This document shows, piece by piece, positions 17,594 to 26,803 of a stretch of 64,000 nucleotides of DNA. Each line of letters starts with the position of its first letter. Positions within the stretch are counted from its first letter, which is position 1. Position numbers and translations under genes: made by a program. Origin of the DNA: CALXXL01 sp034926605 (lineage in GTDB: Bacteria; Verrucomicrobiota; Lentisphaeria; Victivallales; Victivallaceae); the NCBI GenBank assembly GCA_034926605.1, contig JAYFQV010000012.1, positions 62,001 to 126,000 on the forward strand, given 5' to 3'. The notes below the pieces were generated by a model. That model was not told where the DNA came from. It saw only the letters and a list, made by a program, of their open reading frames with translations, and made no database searches.

Positions 17594-17694
17594 CTGTGCG
17601 GCCAATCTTATTGGGATTGCGATTTATGCAGCTCAGGAAAAGAACGCACCGCATCGCCGAAATCTATTAGCTTCTAATTTCTATACTTGGCAGC

Positions 17695-17732
17695 AATAAA
17701 AAACCCTCCAAGCTCAACGAGCCGGAGGGTTT
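17695..17732 (-). terminator. Rho-independent terminator of the PEP-CTERM-like gene
   Basis: On the minus strand a 9-bp stem (AAACCCTCC / GGAGGGTTT, 17701-17732) is followed by TTTTTTATT, starting 16 bases after the stop at 17748. With T residues on the plus side as well, it may also end the flavodoxin transcript. Confidence 0.85.
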
Positions 17733-17747
17733 TGATTCGGGATGAAA

Positions 17748-18392
17748 CTACGCGGTTTTCTTTCTGCGGAATATCCCGGCTGAACCGAGGACGCCGCCGC
17801 CGATCAGCAATCCGGCAAGCGCGCCCGGAAGCGGCTGTCCGGCCGGGCCGGTGCTTTCTCCGCCGACCGCCACGAACTCAACCGATCCGCTGGAGAACCC
17901 GAAGTTGATCCGGGTGTTGCCGGCAAGGTCGGTGGTATCCGTCTGACGCGAACCCACGCCGGTGCTCCAGTCGGTCAGGCCGACCGAGGAGCCGACGGTG
18001 CCGTTCTCGGCGGTGACCCAAAATGATATTTCATCTCCGGCTTTGAAATCGCCGACATAATATCCGGGAGTGCCGACCTCTTTCTTGCCGCCGCTGTTGA
18101 CGAAAGTTATGTCCTTGCTTTCGCCGGTGCCCAGTATCTGCTGGCCGTTGAGCGTTGCGCCGTAGTTGCCGGCGGTCATCTGGGCGTAGCTGCCCAGATC
18201 CTTCAGCACATACCAGTTGGACACGAAACTCGAGAACCACAGACTTCCGCTCTCGGTGATCTTCAGCGTGATCTGATTGGCCGGGGTCCATGGCTGCGCC
18301 GGGTTCGGGGTGCTCACGATCTCATACTGCAGCACCGCAAAAGCCGGGGTGCAGAACAAGGCCGCGACAATGAATGCCAGTATCTTTTTCAT
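17748..18392 (-). CDS. Secreted protein with PEP-CTERM-like (PLPG) sorting signal
   Basis: A 214-residue exported protein. Residues 1-19 are a Sec signal peptide (MKKILAFIVAALFCTPAFA). The body has beta-rich, Ser/Gly/Thr-rich sequence without a recognised domain. The C terminus is a tripartite sorting tag: QPLPG, then a hydrophobic helix (ALAGLLIGGGVLGSAGIF), then RRKK. This is the layout of PEP-CTERM/VPLPA-CTERM substrates processed by exosortase-type enzymes; no exosortase gene is in the window. The ATG has a strong AAGGAGG and a TTGAAA-N17-TATATT promoter; a terminator follows, so it is monocistronic. The likely fate is surface or extracellular-matrix attachment. Confidence 0.85.
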   Translation of the reverse strand: MKKILAFIVAALFCTPAFAVLQYEIVSTPNPAQPWTPANQITLKITESGSLWFSSFVSNWYVLKDLGSYAQMTAGNYGATLNGQQILGTGESKDITFVNSGGKKEVGTPGYYVGDFKAGDEISFWVTAENGTVGSSVGLTDWSTGVGSRQTDTTDLAGNTRINFGFSSGSVEFVAVGGESTGPAGQPLPGALAGLLIGGGVLGSAGIFRRKKTA

Positions 18393-18446
18393 ATTCCGTC
18401 CTCCTTATACTTCAAATGAATCCGTACTTTCCCTCTTATAGACATT

Positions 18447-18475
18447 AATATATCAGGAATGGCTACGAATTTCAA
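18447..18475 (-). promoter_or_regulatory. Promoter of the PEP-CTERM-like gene
   Basis: On the minus strand TTGAAA (18470-18475), a 17-base spacer and TATATT (18447-18452) stand ~55 bases before the start codon. Confidence 0.65.
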
Positions 18476-18546
18476 TAAAAAGTTTGAAAAAAGACAAAAT
18501 TAATTTCAATCGGTCGAAAAAACGGCATAAGATAAACTGTTGGTTG

Positions 18547-20037
18547 TTATTTATTTCCTCCGGCCGGATGGCGTTCGGCATAATCCGCCAGCGTCCGCAA
18601 CGCGAGATCGGCATTGCATTCCGCGCTGGCGGCGGTTTCGGTGCGCGACCAGAACGCGACAAGTCTTTTCATCAGCGCGTCGTAATCCGCCTTGAAGTCC
18701 GAGCCACCGTACAGGGCGGATTTGAACAGCCGGAGGTAATCGCGCTGCAGTCCGGCCGCTTCGGCCGCCGTGCCGCGGCCGTCGGCAAGACGGTCGCAGT
18801 TGCGGGCCAGGCGCTCCAGTTCCGGTTCGCTCACATCCGGGTGGTCTCCGGCGAGTTTCTTCTCCAGCCAGTCCGGCGGCGGCGGCAGGGAATCCTTGAA
18901 CCCGCTCCACTGGATGGCGGTGAAATGCCGCCACACTCCGTCACAATCCTCGGCGCGGCGTTCGATCTCCAGCCATATGTCCGGGTCGCCCTGACAGCGC
19001 GCCGAGCTTTCGTTCATCAGCGCTTCCGGTTCGCGGGAGTCTCCGGCATAGGCCATAGAGGCGGCGGCCATCTCCGGCAGCAGCAGGTCGAAGGCGTTCA
19101 TCCGGATCGACCAGTCGGTCATGCACAGGCCGGTGAGTTCGCGGCTGCGGCACATCCGCGCCGCTTCGATCATATTGTAACCGTGAAGCTGCTGGCGCGG
19201 CAGGAAAATGCCGTCGGAGGCGGACTGCGCGGCGCCGCAGAGAATGACTTCGCTGCCGCGGTTCAGGAAATAATCGACATTGCCGAACGCCCGTATTTTG
19301 CCGTCGTCTTCGAACAGTTCCGGCAGTTCGCGGCGGTACTGTTCCGGAACGTCCTCCGGCGCGCGGAAGCCGCCGAACGGCAGGCGTACCGAAACCGGGT
19401 TTTTGCGGTCGTCCCAGTAATTCCACTCCCATACCACAAGATCTTTCGGCAGGGTGTCCGACTGGTCGTAATACTTGAACAGCATATCGCTCCAAACGCC
19501 GGGGCGGACGCCGTCGGCAAGCAGCGGCGCCGCAATGTCCAGCACATGCTCGCAGTAAAGTTCCAGCGGCGGGCGCGCCGCGCAGGCGGGGCAGCTGTGG
19601 AAAACATATGCTTCGTCGCCGCCGAGGTGGAAATAGCGCACCGGGCCGAAAAGTTCACGGTACTCCGCCAGCCATCCGGCCAGGAAGCGGCGCACCGCCG
19701 GCGACGAGGTGCAGTAGCAGTCCCAGTGATCCGGAAGTTCGCGGAACTCCTTGTATTTGTCCTGAAGCAGCACATACTCGGCGTGGCCGATGGTCTGGAA
19801 CAGCGGAATGGGTTCAAGCCCCAGTTTGCGCGCCTCTCCGAGCAGCCCGGCGAAGGTCTGTTTGCTCATCGCGTCCGCCACGGCGCACTCCGGACAGCTG
19901 TCCCAGCGGACTTTGCTTTCCACCTCCCACAGGATCGCGTTGCAGCCGATCGAGGCCGCCGCCTTCAGTCTGCGCAGTATCTCCTCCGGCCGAAGATTGC
20001 GGGCGTTGAGGTCGATGTGATAAATTTGAAGCGCCAT
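18547..20037 (-). CDS. Glycoside hydrolase family 20 beta-N-acetylhexosaminidase-like enzyme
   Basis: A 496-residue protein without a signal peptide, so probably cytoplasmic. Residues ~1-330 form a TIM barrel of the GH20 type. The catalytic Asp-Glu pair is in YFHLGGDEA (Asp141-Glu142), which in GH20 enzymes supports substrate-assisted hydrolysis of terminal N-acetylhexosamines. The N-terminal strand segment (YHIDLNARN) and PLFQTIGHAEYVL match the barrel of this family. The C-terminal ~160 residues are helical and not assigned. A cytoplasmic GH20 suggests processing of imported amino-sugar oligosaccharides, for example from mucin or peptidoglycan. It has its own promoter candidate and is not obviously in an operon. 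Confidence 0.88.
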   Translation of the reverse strand: MALQIYHIDLNARNLRPEEILRRLKAAASIGCNAILWEVESKVRWDSCPECAVADAMSKQTFAGLLGEARKLGLEPIPLFQTIGHAEYVLLQDKYKEFRELPDHWDCYCTSSPAVRRFLAGWLAEYRELFGPVRYFHLGGDEAYVFHSCPACAARPPLELYCEHVLDIAAPLLADGVRPGVWSDMLFKYYDQSDTLPKDLVVWEWNYWDDRKNPVSVRLPFGGFRAPEDVPEQYRRELPELFEDDGKIRAFGNVDYFLNRGSEVILCGAAQSASDGIFLPRQQLHGYNMIEAARMCRSRELTGLCMTDWSIRMNAFDLLLPEMAAASMAYAGDSREPEALMNESSARCQGDPDIWLEIERRAEDCDGVWRHFTAIQWSGFKDSLPPPPDWLEKKLAGDHPDVSEPELERLARNCDRLADGRGTAAEAAGLQRDYLRLFKSALYGGSDFKADYDALMKRLVAFWSRTETAASAECNADLALRTLADYAERHPAGGNK

Positions 20038-20133
20038 ATCGTGTGCCGTTCCTCTTTGATTTTGTTGCGTCGAGCCAAAGTACGCTGGAGCACCCTCCCC
20101 GTCGACTCGAACCTTTGTTTATTTTTCTTACAT

Positions 20134-20162
20134 AATAAACATGCAAAATCCCCAAATGTCAA
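20134..20162 (-). promoter_or_regulatory. Candidate promoter of the GH20 gene
   Basis: On the minus strand TTGACA (20157-20162) is followed after 17-19 bases by an AT run containing TTTATT/TTATTA/TATTAT (20132-20139), giving a leader of about 90 bases. Confidence 0.45.
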
Positions 20163-20211
20163 TATGGAGAACGGGATAATCGCGGAAAAATGTTTTATCG
20201 GAAGGCGGCGG

Positions 20212-21135
20212 TCAGACCGCCGGCATCGGGAAGTCCTGTTTCTCTTCGGCGGCGCACACGGTTTCAATCCGGTCGAAGCCGTGCTCGGCAAGCAGCTTCA
20301 ATGTGGCGTCGAACAGCTCGGGCGGCGCGCTGGCTCCGGCGGAAAGCCCGAGGGTTTCCACATTCTCCAGCGCGGCGAAATCGATGTCGGAAGGCGAATC
20401 TATGAGGCTGGCCAGGCAGTCTGAGGCTTCCGCCACCGCGCAAAGCTCCCGTGAATTCGAACTGTGTTCGGAACCGATCACCAGTATCCTTTCGCATTTC
20501 GCGGCCAGCATCCTCACCGCGTTCTGGCGGTTTTCGGTGGCATAGCAATGGCGGTTGTCCAGCTCAAGATCGCGACCGAACCGTCTGCGCAGCGCTTCGA
20601 GCACCGGGGTGATCGCGCGCTCGTTCAGCGTGGTCTGGGTCAGCACCACGGCTTCGCCGGCAACGGCGGGCAGACCGGCGGCGCGTTCCGGAGTGTCGGC
20701 CACCAGCTTCCGGGCCGATTCCGGCAGCCGTCCAAGCGTGCCGATCACCTCGGGATGCTCCGGGTGGCCGATCAGGATGACCTGTTTCCCGGCCTCGGCC
20801 AGCGCCCGGGCCTGCCGGTGCAGCGCGGTTACCAGCGGACAGGTGGCGTCCACCACCCGCAGCCGCCGGGCGGCGGCCGCCGCTTCGACGCCGCTGGACA
20901 CGCCGTGGGCGCTGAAGATCAACACCGCGCCTTCCGGCACCTCGTCCAGATCGTGGACGAACCTTACGCCGCGGCGGCGGAACCCGTCCACCACCGCGCG
21001 GTTGTGGACTATTTCATTGAAAACGTAGACCGTCTCGCCGGGATGGGCGGCCAGCACCGCGCCGACCGTGGCGACCGCGCGGCGGACGCCGGCGCAGAAG
21101 CCGTGAGGCTGGGCCACTATCAGCTTGCGCGCCAT
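20212..21135 (-). CDS. ispH: 4-hydroxy-3-methylbut-2-enyl diphosphate reductase
   Basis: A 307-residue [4Fe-4S] enzyme that makes IPP and DMAPP in the last step of the MEP isoprenoid pathway. The three cluster cysteines are visible: Cys14 (PHGFCAGV), Cys99 (DATCPLV) and Cys197 (RHCYAT). Other conserved elements are FNEIVHN, FSAHGVS, TQTTL and SEHSSNSREL. Length is typical. I chose the ATG at 21135 (MARKLIVAQPHGFC), one base after the stop of the LolA-like gene; an in-frame codon at 21180 would add 15 residues from within that gene. It is the last gene of the paaK/tolB-to-ispH run. Confidence 0.96.
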   Translation of the reverse strand: MARKLIVAQPHGFCAGVRRAVATVGAVLAAHPGETVYVFNEIVHNRAVVDGFRRRGVRFVHDLDEVPEGAVLIFSAHGVSSGVEAAAAARRLRVVDATCPLVTALHRQARALAEAGKQVILIGHPEHPEVIGTLGRLPESARKLVADTPERAAGLPAVAGEAVVLTQTTLNERAITPVLEALRRRFGRDLELDNRHCYATENRQNAVRMLAAKCERILVIGSEHSSNSRELCAVAEASDCLASLIDSPSDIDFAALENVETLGLSAGASAPPELFDATLKLLAEHGFDRIETVCAAEEKQDFPMPAV

Positions 21136-21136
21136 C

Positions 21137-21889
21137 TCATTGCAACCGGCGGACCACGTTGACCGGGGCCTTCGGGTCAAACTCGGCGGCTTCTATCCCG
21201 GTGAATTCGATACGGGTGCGCCAGCCCGGGCCCTGTATTTTCAGCAGGGTCGGTACCCAGAAACCGTTGTCGGTCTTCTTGAACTTCTCGACTTCGAGCG
21301 AACGGTACGGTTCGCTTTCCGCCGCGATGTCCTTGTCCAGGTCGTTGAAAAACTCCACCTTGAGCGGGAAGAAATACTCCGACGAAATGGTGATCCGGAT
21401 GCCTTCCTTGGAGGCGGGATCCTTCATCAGGAACACCCGGCAGTCCACCGTGCGCATGGTCACCGGCTCCAGCTCCCGTTCGGGATTCCAGAACAGGAAA
21501 CTCATGCTCAAATCCTCCGGCTTCACACCGAACCGCCCCAGCAGCGAATCCGGATAGCCGCCCTGCTTCATCGGCGTGACGGTGGTGCCCTCGGAACCCG
21601 AAACATAACTCTGACCGATGCGGTAGCCCTCGTTGTTGTTGACGATGAGCTGTGAAAGCTGGCGGTCGCCGGTAAGTATGGTGCCGAAATACACCGGCAC
21701 GGTGCTTGCCTCGTCGTCGCCGCGGCGCAGATGGCTGATGGTGCCGTCGAGCCGGGCGTAATTCTGGCGGTTCGAAGGATGGCGCACCCGGGCGATGAAA
21801 TCCCCGGCCGTCATGTCGGCGCCGGAAATCTCCGCCGCCATCGCGGACACGCAAAACAGCAGCGCGGCCGCCGCGATCAGTCGTCTCAT
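21137..21889 (-). CDS. Periplasmic outer-membrane lipoprotein-sorting (LolA-like) protein
   Basis: A 250-residue protein with a signal peptide (MRRLIAAAALLFCVSAMAA). The mature part is strand-rich with alternating hydrophobic residues and resembles the LolA/LolB-fold, MucB-like family of periplasmic lipoprotein carriers (for example MKQGGYPDSLLGRF and a late FWVPTLLKIQGPG strand). Specific function is inferred from fold family only; it could be a lipoprotein carrier or sensor. Its start overlaps the lon stop (ATGA) and its stop abuts ispH, so it sits in the middle of the operon. No catalytic residues are expected. Confidence 0.75.
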   Translation of the reverse strand: MRRLIAAAALLFCVSAMAAEISGADMTAGDFIARVRHPSNRQNYARLDGTISHLRRGDDEASTVPVYFGTILTGDRQLSQLIVNNNEGYRIGQSYVSGSEGTTVTPMKQGGYPDSLLGRFGVKPEDLSMSFLFWNPERELEPVTMRTVDCRVFLMKDPASKEGIRITISSEYFFPLKVEFFNDLDKDIAAESEPYRSLEVEKFKKTDNGFWVPTLLKIQGPGWRTRIEFTGIEAAEFDPKAPVNVVRRLQ

Positions 21890-24330
21890 TTCTTGTGCTC
21901 CTCAGTTTTTTCTCCGAAGATTATCGGCAGCGCCTCGGTTATGGTGTCCACCATAATGAATTCAAGGTGAGGTTTGACCTCATCCGGAACCTCCTCGAGG
22001 TCCTTTTCGTTTTCACGCGGCATGATGACGGTCTTGACCCCGGCGCGAAGCGCGGCCACGCATTTTTCCTTGAGGCCGCCGATCGCGGTGACCTTGCCGG
22101 CCAGCGTGATCTCGCCGGTCATCGACAGCCGCGGGCGGACGCGCTTGCCGGTCAGCAGCGAGACCAGCGCGGTGGTCAGGGTGATACCGGCGGAAGGACC
22201 GTCCTTGGGGGTGGCCCCGTCCGGCACGTGAATATGGAAATCGTTCTGCTCGAACACTTCCTGCTTGACGCCGAACTCCTTGGCCCGGCTGCGGATGTAG
22301 CTGAACGCGGCTTCGGCCGATTCCTTCATCACATTGCCGAGGCTTCCGGTCAGTTTCAAGTTGCCCTTGCCCGGCATCATGATGGTCTCCACCGTCAATA
22401 TCGCGCCGCCGTAGCTGGTCCAGGCCATGCCGACCGCACTGCCGCGCGGCGGACGTTCCTTGACCAGGTCGAGCATATATTTGCGGCCGCCGAGCAGGTC
22501 GTGGATCAGTTCGGGAGTGATCTCGGTCTTGGCGTCGGCGGCGATTTCACCCGAAAGGATGCGGCGGGCCACCTTGCGGCAGACCGCGCCGATGGTGCGC
22601 TCAAGATCGCGCACACCGGCCTCGCGGGTGTAGTAGTTGACGAGTTCGTCCAGCGCCTTGACCGGAAAGCTAAGCTGTTTGGCGGACAGCCCGTTGTCCT
22701 TTATCTGCCGCGCCACCAGGAAACGCTTGGCGATCTGGCGTTTTTCGGTGCCGGTGTAGCCGGGCAGCCGGATCACCTCCATGCGGTCGAGCAACGGTTC
22801 CGGGATGGTGTCCATCACGTTGGCGGTGGCGATGAAAAACACGCTGCTGAGGTCGTAATCGAGTTCGATATAGTGGTCGTTGAACGCGCCGTTCTGCGCG
22901 GGGTCGAGCACTTCGAGCAAAGCCGAAGCGGGGTCGCCGCGCATATCGGAGTTGATCTTGTCTATCTCGTCGAGCATGAACACCGGGTTGTTGACACCGA
23001 CCTTCTTCATGCTCTGGAGAATGCGTCCCGGCAACGCGCCCACATAGGTGCGGCGATGTCCGCGGATCTCGGCCTCGTCGTGCATGCCGCCGAGCGCCAT
23101 GCGCACAAACTTGCGTCCCATCGCGCGTGCTATCGACTGCCCGAGCGAGGTTTTGCCCACGCCCGGCGGCCCCACCAGGCACAATATCGGGGCTTTGCCG
23201 TCCTTGCGCATCTGGAGCACCGCGAGATAGTCGAGGATACGCTCCTTGACATCCTTCAGCCCATAGTGGTCGGCGTCGAGCACTTTCTGCGCCTCGCGGA
23301 TATCCAGCGTGGTTTCGGAATTGATGCGCCAGGGCAGGGAAAGCAGCCAATCTATATAGGTATAGGCGATATGGTATTCCGGAGACATCTGCGGCAGCAC
23401 GGTCAGCCTGCCGAGTTCGCGCTGGATGGTGGTCAGCACCTGCTCCGGAGCGTCCAACTCCTTGAGCCGGTTTTCGAGGTCGATCACGTCCGGAGTGCGG
23501 GTGTCCTCGTTGAGTTCGGTCTGAATGGTGCGCAGCTGCTCGCGCAGGAAATACTCTCGCTGCTGCTGGGAAAGGTTCTGGTTGACCTCGTTCTGGATAT
23601 GCTGGCCCAGCTGGGCGATCTCGGACTCGCGGTTCACGAGCGTCAGCATCAGCTTGGCGCGGTCGTAGAGACTCGGGGCCGCCAGAATCGCCAGACGCTC
23701 CAGATAGGTCAGGTTCAAGGCGTCGGTCAGAAGATCGATCTGGCGGGCCGGATCGACCATGTTGAGCACCGCCAGCCGCAGTTCTTCCGGGAGTCCGGCC
23801 AGAAACGGGGTAAGCTCCTGAAACTTAGCCATGATTAGCTTCATGGCGGCGGACACTTCCAGCTGGTCGGCCTCGCCCGAAACCTGCGGCGAGAACACCG
23901 CCAGGTAGCAGCCGCGCGCGGCGTCTTCGCGCACCGCGTTCAGCACCACCCGGCGCAGGCCGCGCACCAGTATGCGCAGCGAACCGTCGGGAAAACTGAG
24001 CACCTTGGTGATGCGGGCGAGACAGCCGACTTTCAGCAGCTTGCGGTCGCCGAACTGGAACGGCGGCAAATCGGCTTCGGCCACCTCGGGGGTGGTTTCC
24101 ATGTTCCCGTCCGGCAGCTCGGGGAACACGCCGATCTGGCGGTCGGTGGTCATCACCTTCTGCACCATCGCCACCAGCATCGGGTCGTCTATCATGATCG
24201 AAGTCATCACGAACGGATAAACCACGATGTTGGAGGTATTCAGAAGCGGCACCGCCATGTCTGCGGCAAAGTCTCCGGCGCGCATGGCGCGGTCGTTTGC
24301 CAGTGATATATTGTTGTAACGTTCGTCCAT
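21886..24330 (-). CDS. lon: ATP-dependent protease Lon
   Basis: An 814-residue AAA+ serine protease that degrades misfolded and regulatory proteins in the cytoplasm. The N-terminal substrate-binding domain (~1-210) is followed by coiled coil. Then come the AAA+ module with Walker A GPPGVGKTS (~385-393), Walker B VFMLDEIDK and a sensor segment, and the S16 protease domain with Ser713 in DGPSAGIT and the catalytic Lys near 756 in AIGGLKEK. Length is normal for LonA. It starts just after folC and its stop overlaps the LolA-like gene. No heat-shock-type promoter is evident directly upstream, so expression appears to come from the folC/tolB direction. Confidence 0.97.
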   Translation of the reverse strand: MDERYNNISLANDRAMRAGDFAADMAVPLLNTSNIVVYPFVMTSIMIDDPMLVAMVQKVMTTDRQIGVFPELPDGNMETTPEVAEADLPPFQFGDRKLLKVGCLARITKVLSFPDGSLRILVRGLRRVVLNAVREDAARGCYLAVFSPQVSGEADQLEVSAAMKLIMAKFQELTPFLAGLPEELRLAVLNMVDPARQIDLLTDALNLTYLERLAILAAPSLYDRAKLMLTLVNRESEIAQLGQHIQNEVNQNLSQQQREYFLREQLRTIQTELNEDTRTPDVIDLENRLKELDAPEQVLTTIQRELGRLTVLPQMSPEYHIAYTYIDWLLSLPWRINSETTLDIREAQKVLDADHYGLKDVKERILDYLAVLQMRKDGKAPILCLVGPPGVGKTSLGQSIARAMGRKFVRMALGGMHDEAEIRGHRRTYVGALPGRILQSMKKVGVNNPVFMLDEIDKINSDMRGDPASALLEVLDPAQNGAFNDHYIELDYDLSSVFFIATANVMDTIPEPLLDRMEVIRLPGYTGTEKRQIAKRFLVARQIKDNGLSAKQLSFPVKALDELVNYYTREAGVRDLERTIGAVCRKVARRILSGEIAADAKTEITPELIHDLLGGRKYMLDLVKERPPRGSAVGMAWTSYGGAILTVETIMMPGKGNLKLTGSLGNVMKESAEAAFSYIRSRAKEFGVKQEVFEQNDFHIHVPDGATPKDGPSAGITLTTALVSLLTGKRVRPRLSMTGEITLAGKVTAIGGLKEKCVAALRAGVKTVIMPRENEKDLEEVPDEVKPHLEFIMVDTITEALPIIFGEKTEEHKK

Positions 24331-24348
24331 CGCAAATCTCCTTCGATT

Positions 24349-25557
24349 TTATATGTTCAGCACCGACTCCTCGTCGGCGAAATTCCGCAAAGTCTCACCC
24401 ACCAGATAGAGCGACCCGGTCACAATCACCGTCTCCTCCGCTCCGGCCGACTCCACCGCCTCCCGTACACCGGCGGCGGCGCTCCACGGCCGCGAGGTCA
24501 TCGCGCCCAGCTCCTCCGCCGAATGGCTTGGCCGCCCGTGCGCCGGAACCGGCACGAATACGAACCGCTCCGCCACCGGTTCCAGCAGTTGCAGTTCGGC
24601 GGCCGCCTCCTTGTCGCGGAACGCCCCGAACACCACGGTCAGCCGCCGCCCGGCAAAAGTTTCGGCAACCGCCGCCGCCCCGTCGGGGTTATGACCGCCG
24701 TCAACCCACAAATTGCCGCGCAACCGCTGCATCCTGCCCGGCCAGCCTACCGTTTCAACGCCGCGCGCCGCACGCGCGAAATCAAAACCGTATTTGCCGG
24801 ACAGATATTTCAGCACCAGCTCCGCCAGCGCATAATTGCGCCGCTGCATCGGCCCGGCCAGCGGCAACTTTACATTAAGACAACCAACCGGGCCGGATTG
24901 TTCAAACGGGGCGCCCGATTTCGCCGCTTGCGCACGAATGACATCCAGCGCCTCTTTCGTAAGCTCGCACCCGCCGAACACCGGAACCCCCGGCTTGATG
25001 ATTCCCGCCTTTTCCGCGGCTATTTCGGCAACGGTATTGCCGAGGTATTCGCAATGGTCCAGCGCCACATTGGTTATTATGCAGGCTTCCGGCGTCACTA
25101 TGTTGGTGGCGTCCAGCCGGCCGCCCATGCCGGTTTCCCATACCGCGAAATCGGCTTTTTCTTCGATGAAATAGGCGGCGGCCAGCGCGGTTACCAGCTC
25201 GAAATAGGTCGGTTCTCGGCCGGCCGCCTTCATGGCGTCCGCCGTCGGTTCCAGCCTCGCGTAGATTTCGGAGAAACGTGCTTCGGGTATCGCCAGCCCG
25301 TCCATCCGGAACCGTTCCCTGACCGAAAGCAGATGCGGCGACGAATAAAATCCGGTGCGGTATCCGGCCGTCCTCAGCATGCCCTGCAGCATCGCCCCCA
25401 CCGAACCCTTGCCGTTGGTTCCGGCGATATGCAGAAACTTTATCTTCCCGGCGTCGATGTTCGCCCGGTCGAACAGTTCTCTGGCGCGTTCAAGCCCCAG
25501 GGTGATGCCGAACATCCCGCGAGTCTCCAGGCGGGCGGCGGCCTCGGAAAAATCCAT
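24349..25557 (-). CDS. folC: Folylpolyglutamate synthase / dihydrofolate synthase
   Basis: A 402-residue cytoplasmic ligase that adds glutamate to dihydropteroate or folates using ATP. Family motifs: the P-loop GTNGKGSVGAML, the ETGMGGRLDATNIV segment with its metal-site glutamate, NVALDHCEYLG with the conserved histidine, and DGGHNPDGA in the C-terminal domain. I chose the ATG at 25557 (MDFSEAAARLE), which shares one base with the tolB stop (TGATG). A longer reading to 25728 lies inside tolB and is not protein-like. It is coupled between tolB and lon. Confidence 0.95.
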   Translation of the reverse strand: MDFSEAAARLETRGMFGITLGLERARELFDRANIDAGKIKFLHIAGTNGKGSVGAMLQGMLRTAGYRTGFYSSPHLLSVRERFRMDGLAIPEARFSEIYARLEPTADAMKAAGREPTYFELVTALAAAYFIEEKADFAVWETGMGGRLDATNIVTPEACIITNVALDHCEYLGNTVAEIAAEKAGIIKPGVPVFGGCELTKEALDVIRAQAAKSGAPFEQSGPVGCLNVKLPLAGPMQRRNYALAELVLKYLSGKYGFDFARAARGVETVGWPGRMQRLRGNLWVDGGHNPDGAAAVAETFAGRRLTVVFGAFRDKEAAAELQLLEPVAERFVFVPVPAHGRPSHSAEELGAMTSRPWSAAAGVREAVESAGAEETVIVTGSLYLVGETLRNFADEESVLNI

Positions 25558-26771
25558 CAGCGCACCGCGCCCGGCGACCAGCTGGGCATGGTGAGTTTGT
25601 ATTCGGTGGACAGGAGCTGCCGCGACTTGCCGTTGATCACGTCGACCACATAGAGGGCGGTCTTGCCGCCGAGTGTGCGCGCGCAGACCACGTGGCGCGA
25701 GTCGGGAGCCCAGGACGGAGACTCCCACTCGCCGCTCTCCTTGGTCACCTGGGTGGGCGGAGTCTCGCCGGTCATGTCGCTTATCGCCAGCTTGTAGCTG
25801 CCGCCGATCTTGGCGGAATAGACGATCTTGTTTTTCTTGCTCCAGTCCGGTGTGGCGGCCTCCGAACCCAGCGTGCTGAGCTGGTTGCGGGTCTTGGCGG
25901 CCAGGTTTATCACCGAAAGCCGCGGTGTGCGGCTGCCGTCCTTGGCGGAAACGAAGCAGATCGAATCGCCCGACGGGCTCCAGCAGGGAGACGCCTCCGC
26001 GCCGTTGCCGGTGGTCAGGCGGGTCTGCGCGTTGGAACCGATGTTCTGGATGTAGAGATCGACCCGGTTCTCAAAACTGCCGACAAACGCGATCTTGGTG
26101 AAGCGCGGGTCGAACGCCACGCCCACGTTCATGCCTTTGAGAAACGTCAGCTGTTTGGTGCCCAGCGGTTTGAGTCTGGTCTGGAGAATCATGGTCTTGT
26201 CGGGGGAATATTTGGTATAGCCGATGCTCTTGGAGTCCGGCGCCCAGCACGGCTCAACGCACATGGAGTTGAAGTTGGTGATCTGGGTGACGCCGCCGCC
26301 GGCAAGATCGCAGATGAAGATTTCGCGGCGGTTGGAGCCGAGGTCGGCACAGAATGCGATACGGCTCTGGCAAAGTTCCGACACGCCCTTTTCGTCCTTG
26401 AATATCTTGGACATCACGTCATCCACCAGCTTCTGCGCCCCTTCCCGGGGATTGGAGAACCCCACCCGGCCGCGCGCGAACTCCTGGCCGCCCATGGAAA
26501 GCAGATATTCGCAGGAGGTGCTGTTGGCGTTGCCGCGCAGGTCGTAGTCGGCGGTGGCGGACGTGGAGAGGCTCAGCCAGCCGCTGACCTGGATGAAGGT
26601 CTTCACCAGATTGTTGAGTTCCGGGTTGCCGTTGATGCCGACCAGCCGCACCGACGCGTCGCCGGAATCCAGCGCTCCGCGAAGCACCTGGATGTCGGCG
26701 GCGGAAACGGTTGAGACGGCGAACATGGCGAGCGCGGCCAGGGCCGCCCTGAAATGCGATCCGAAAGTCAT
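25557..26771 (-). CDS. tolB: Tol-Pal system protein TolB-like, periplasmic beta-propeller
   Basis: A 404-residue exported protein. Residues 1-25 form a signal peptide. Residues ~26-130 resemble the TolB N-terminal domain and ~140-400 form PD40/WD40-like propeller blades, each with a C/S-W-A/S-PDS-type turn (CWAPDSKSIGY, CWSPSGDSICF, SWAPDSRHVV). In Gram-negatives TolB links Pal and the Tol complex and helps maintain the outer membrane during division. No tolA, tolQ, tolR or pal lies within the window, so genomic context does not confirm a full Tol system. AAGGAG precedes the ATG. Confidence 0.88.
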   Translation of the reverse strand: MTFGSHFRAALAALAMFAVSTVSAADIQVLRGALDSGDASVRLVGINGNPELNNLVKTFIQVSGWLSLSTSATADYDLRGNANSTSCEYLLSMGGQEFARGRVGFSNPREGAQKLVDDVMSKIFKDEKGVSELCQSRIAFCADLGSNRREIFICDLAGGGVTQITNFNSMCVEPCWAPDSKSIGYTKYSPDKTMILQTRLKPLGTKQLTFLKGMNVGVAFDPRFTKIAFVGSFENRVDLYIQNIGSNAQTRLTTGNGAEASPCWSPSGDSICFVSAKDGSRTPRLSVINLAAKTRNQLSTLGSEAATPDWSKKNKIVYSAKIGGSYKLAISDMTGETPPTQVTKESGEWESPSWAPDSRHVVCARTLGGKTALYVVDVINGKSRQLLSTEYKLTMPSWSPGAVR

Positions 26772-26803
26772 GATGGGGTTTCTCCTTCGGTTATTTTTAA
26801 TTC

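Noticed and set aside
18484..20424. A 646-residue plus-strand frame opposite the GH20 gene and 3' end of ispH
   Set aside because: It spans unrelated genes on the other strand and has no family motif.
21895..23838. A 647-residue plus-strand frame opposite lon
   Set aside because: Lon is unambiguous on the minus strand; this frame is antisense to its codons.
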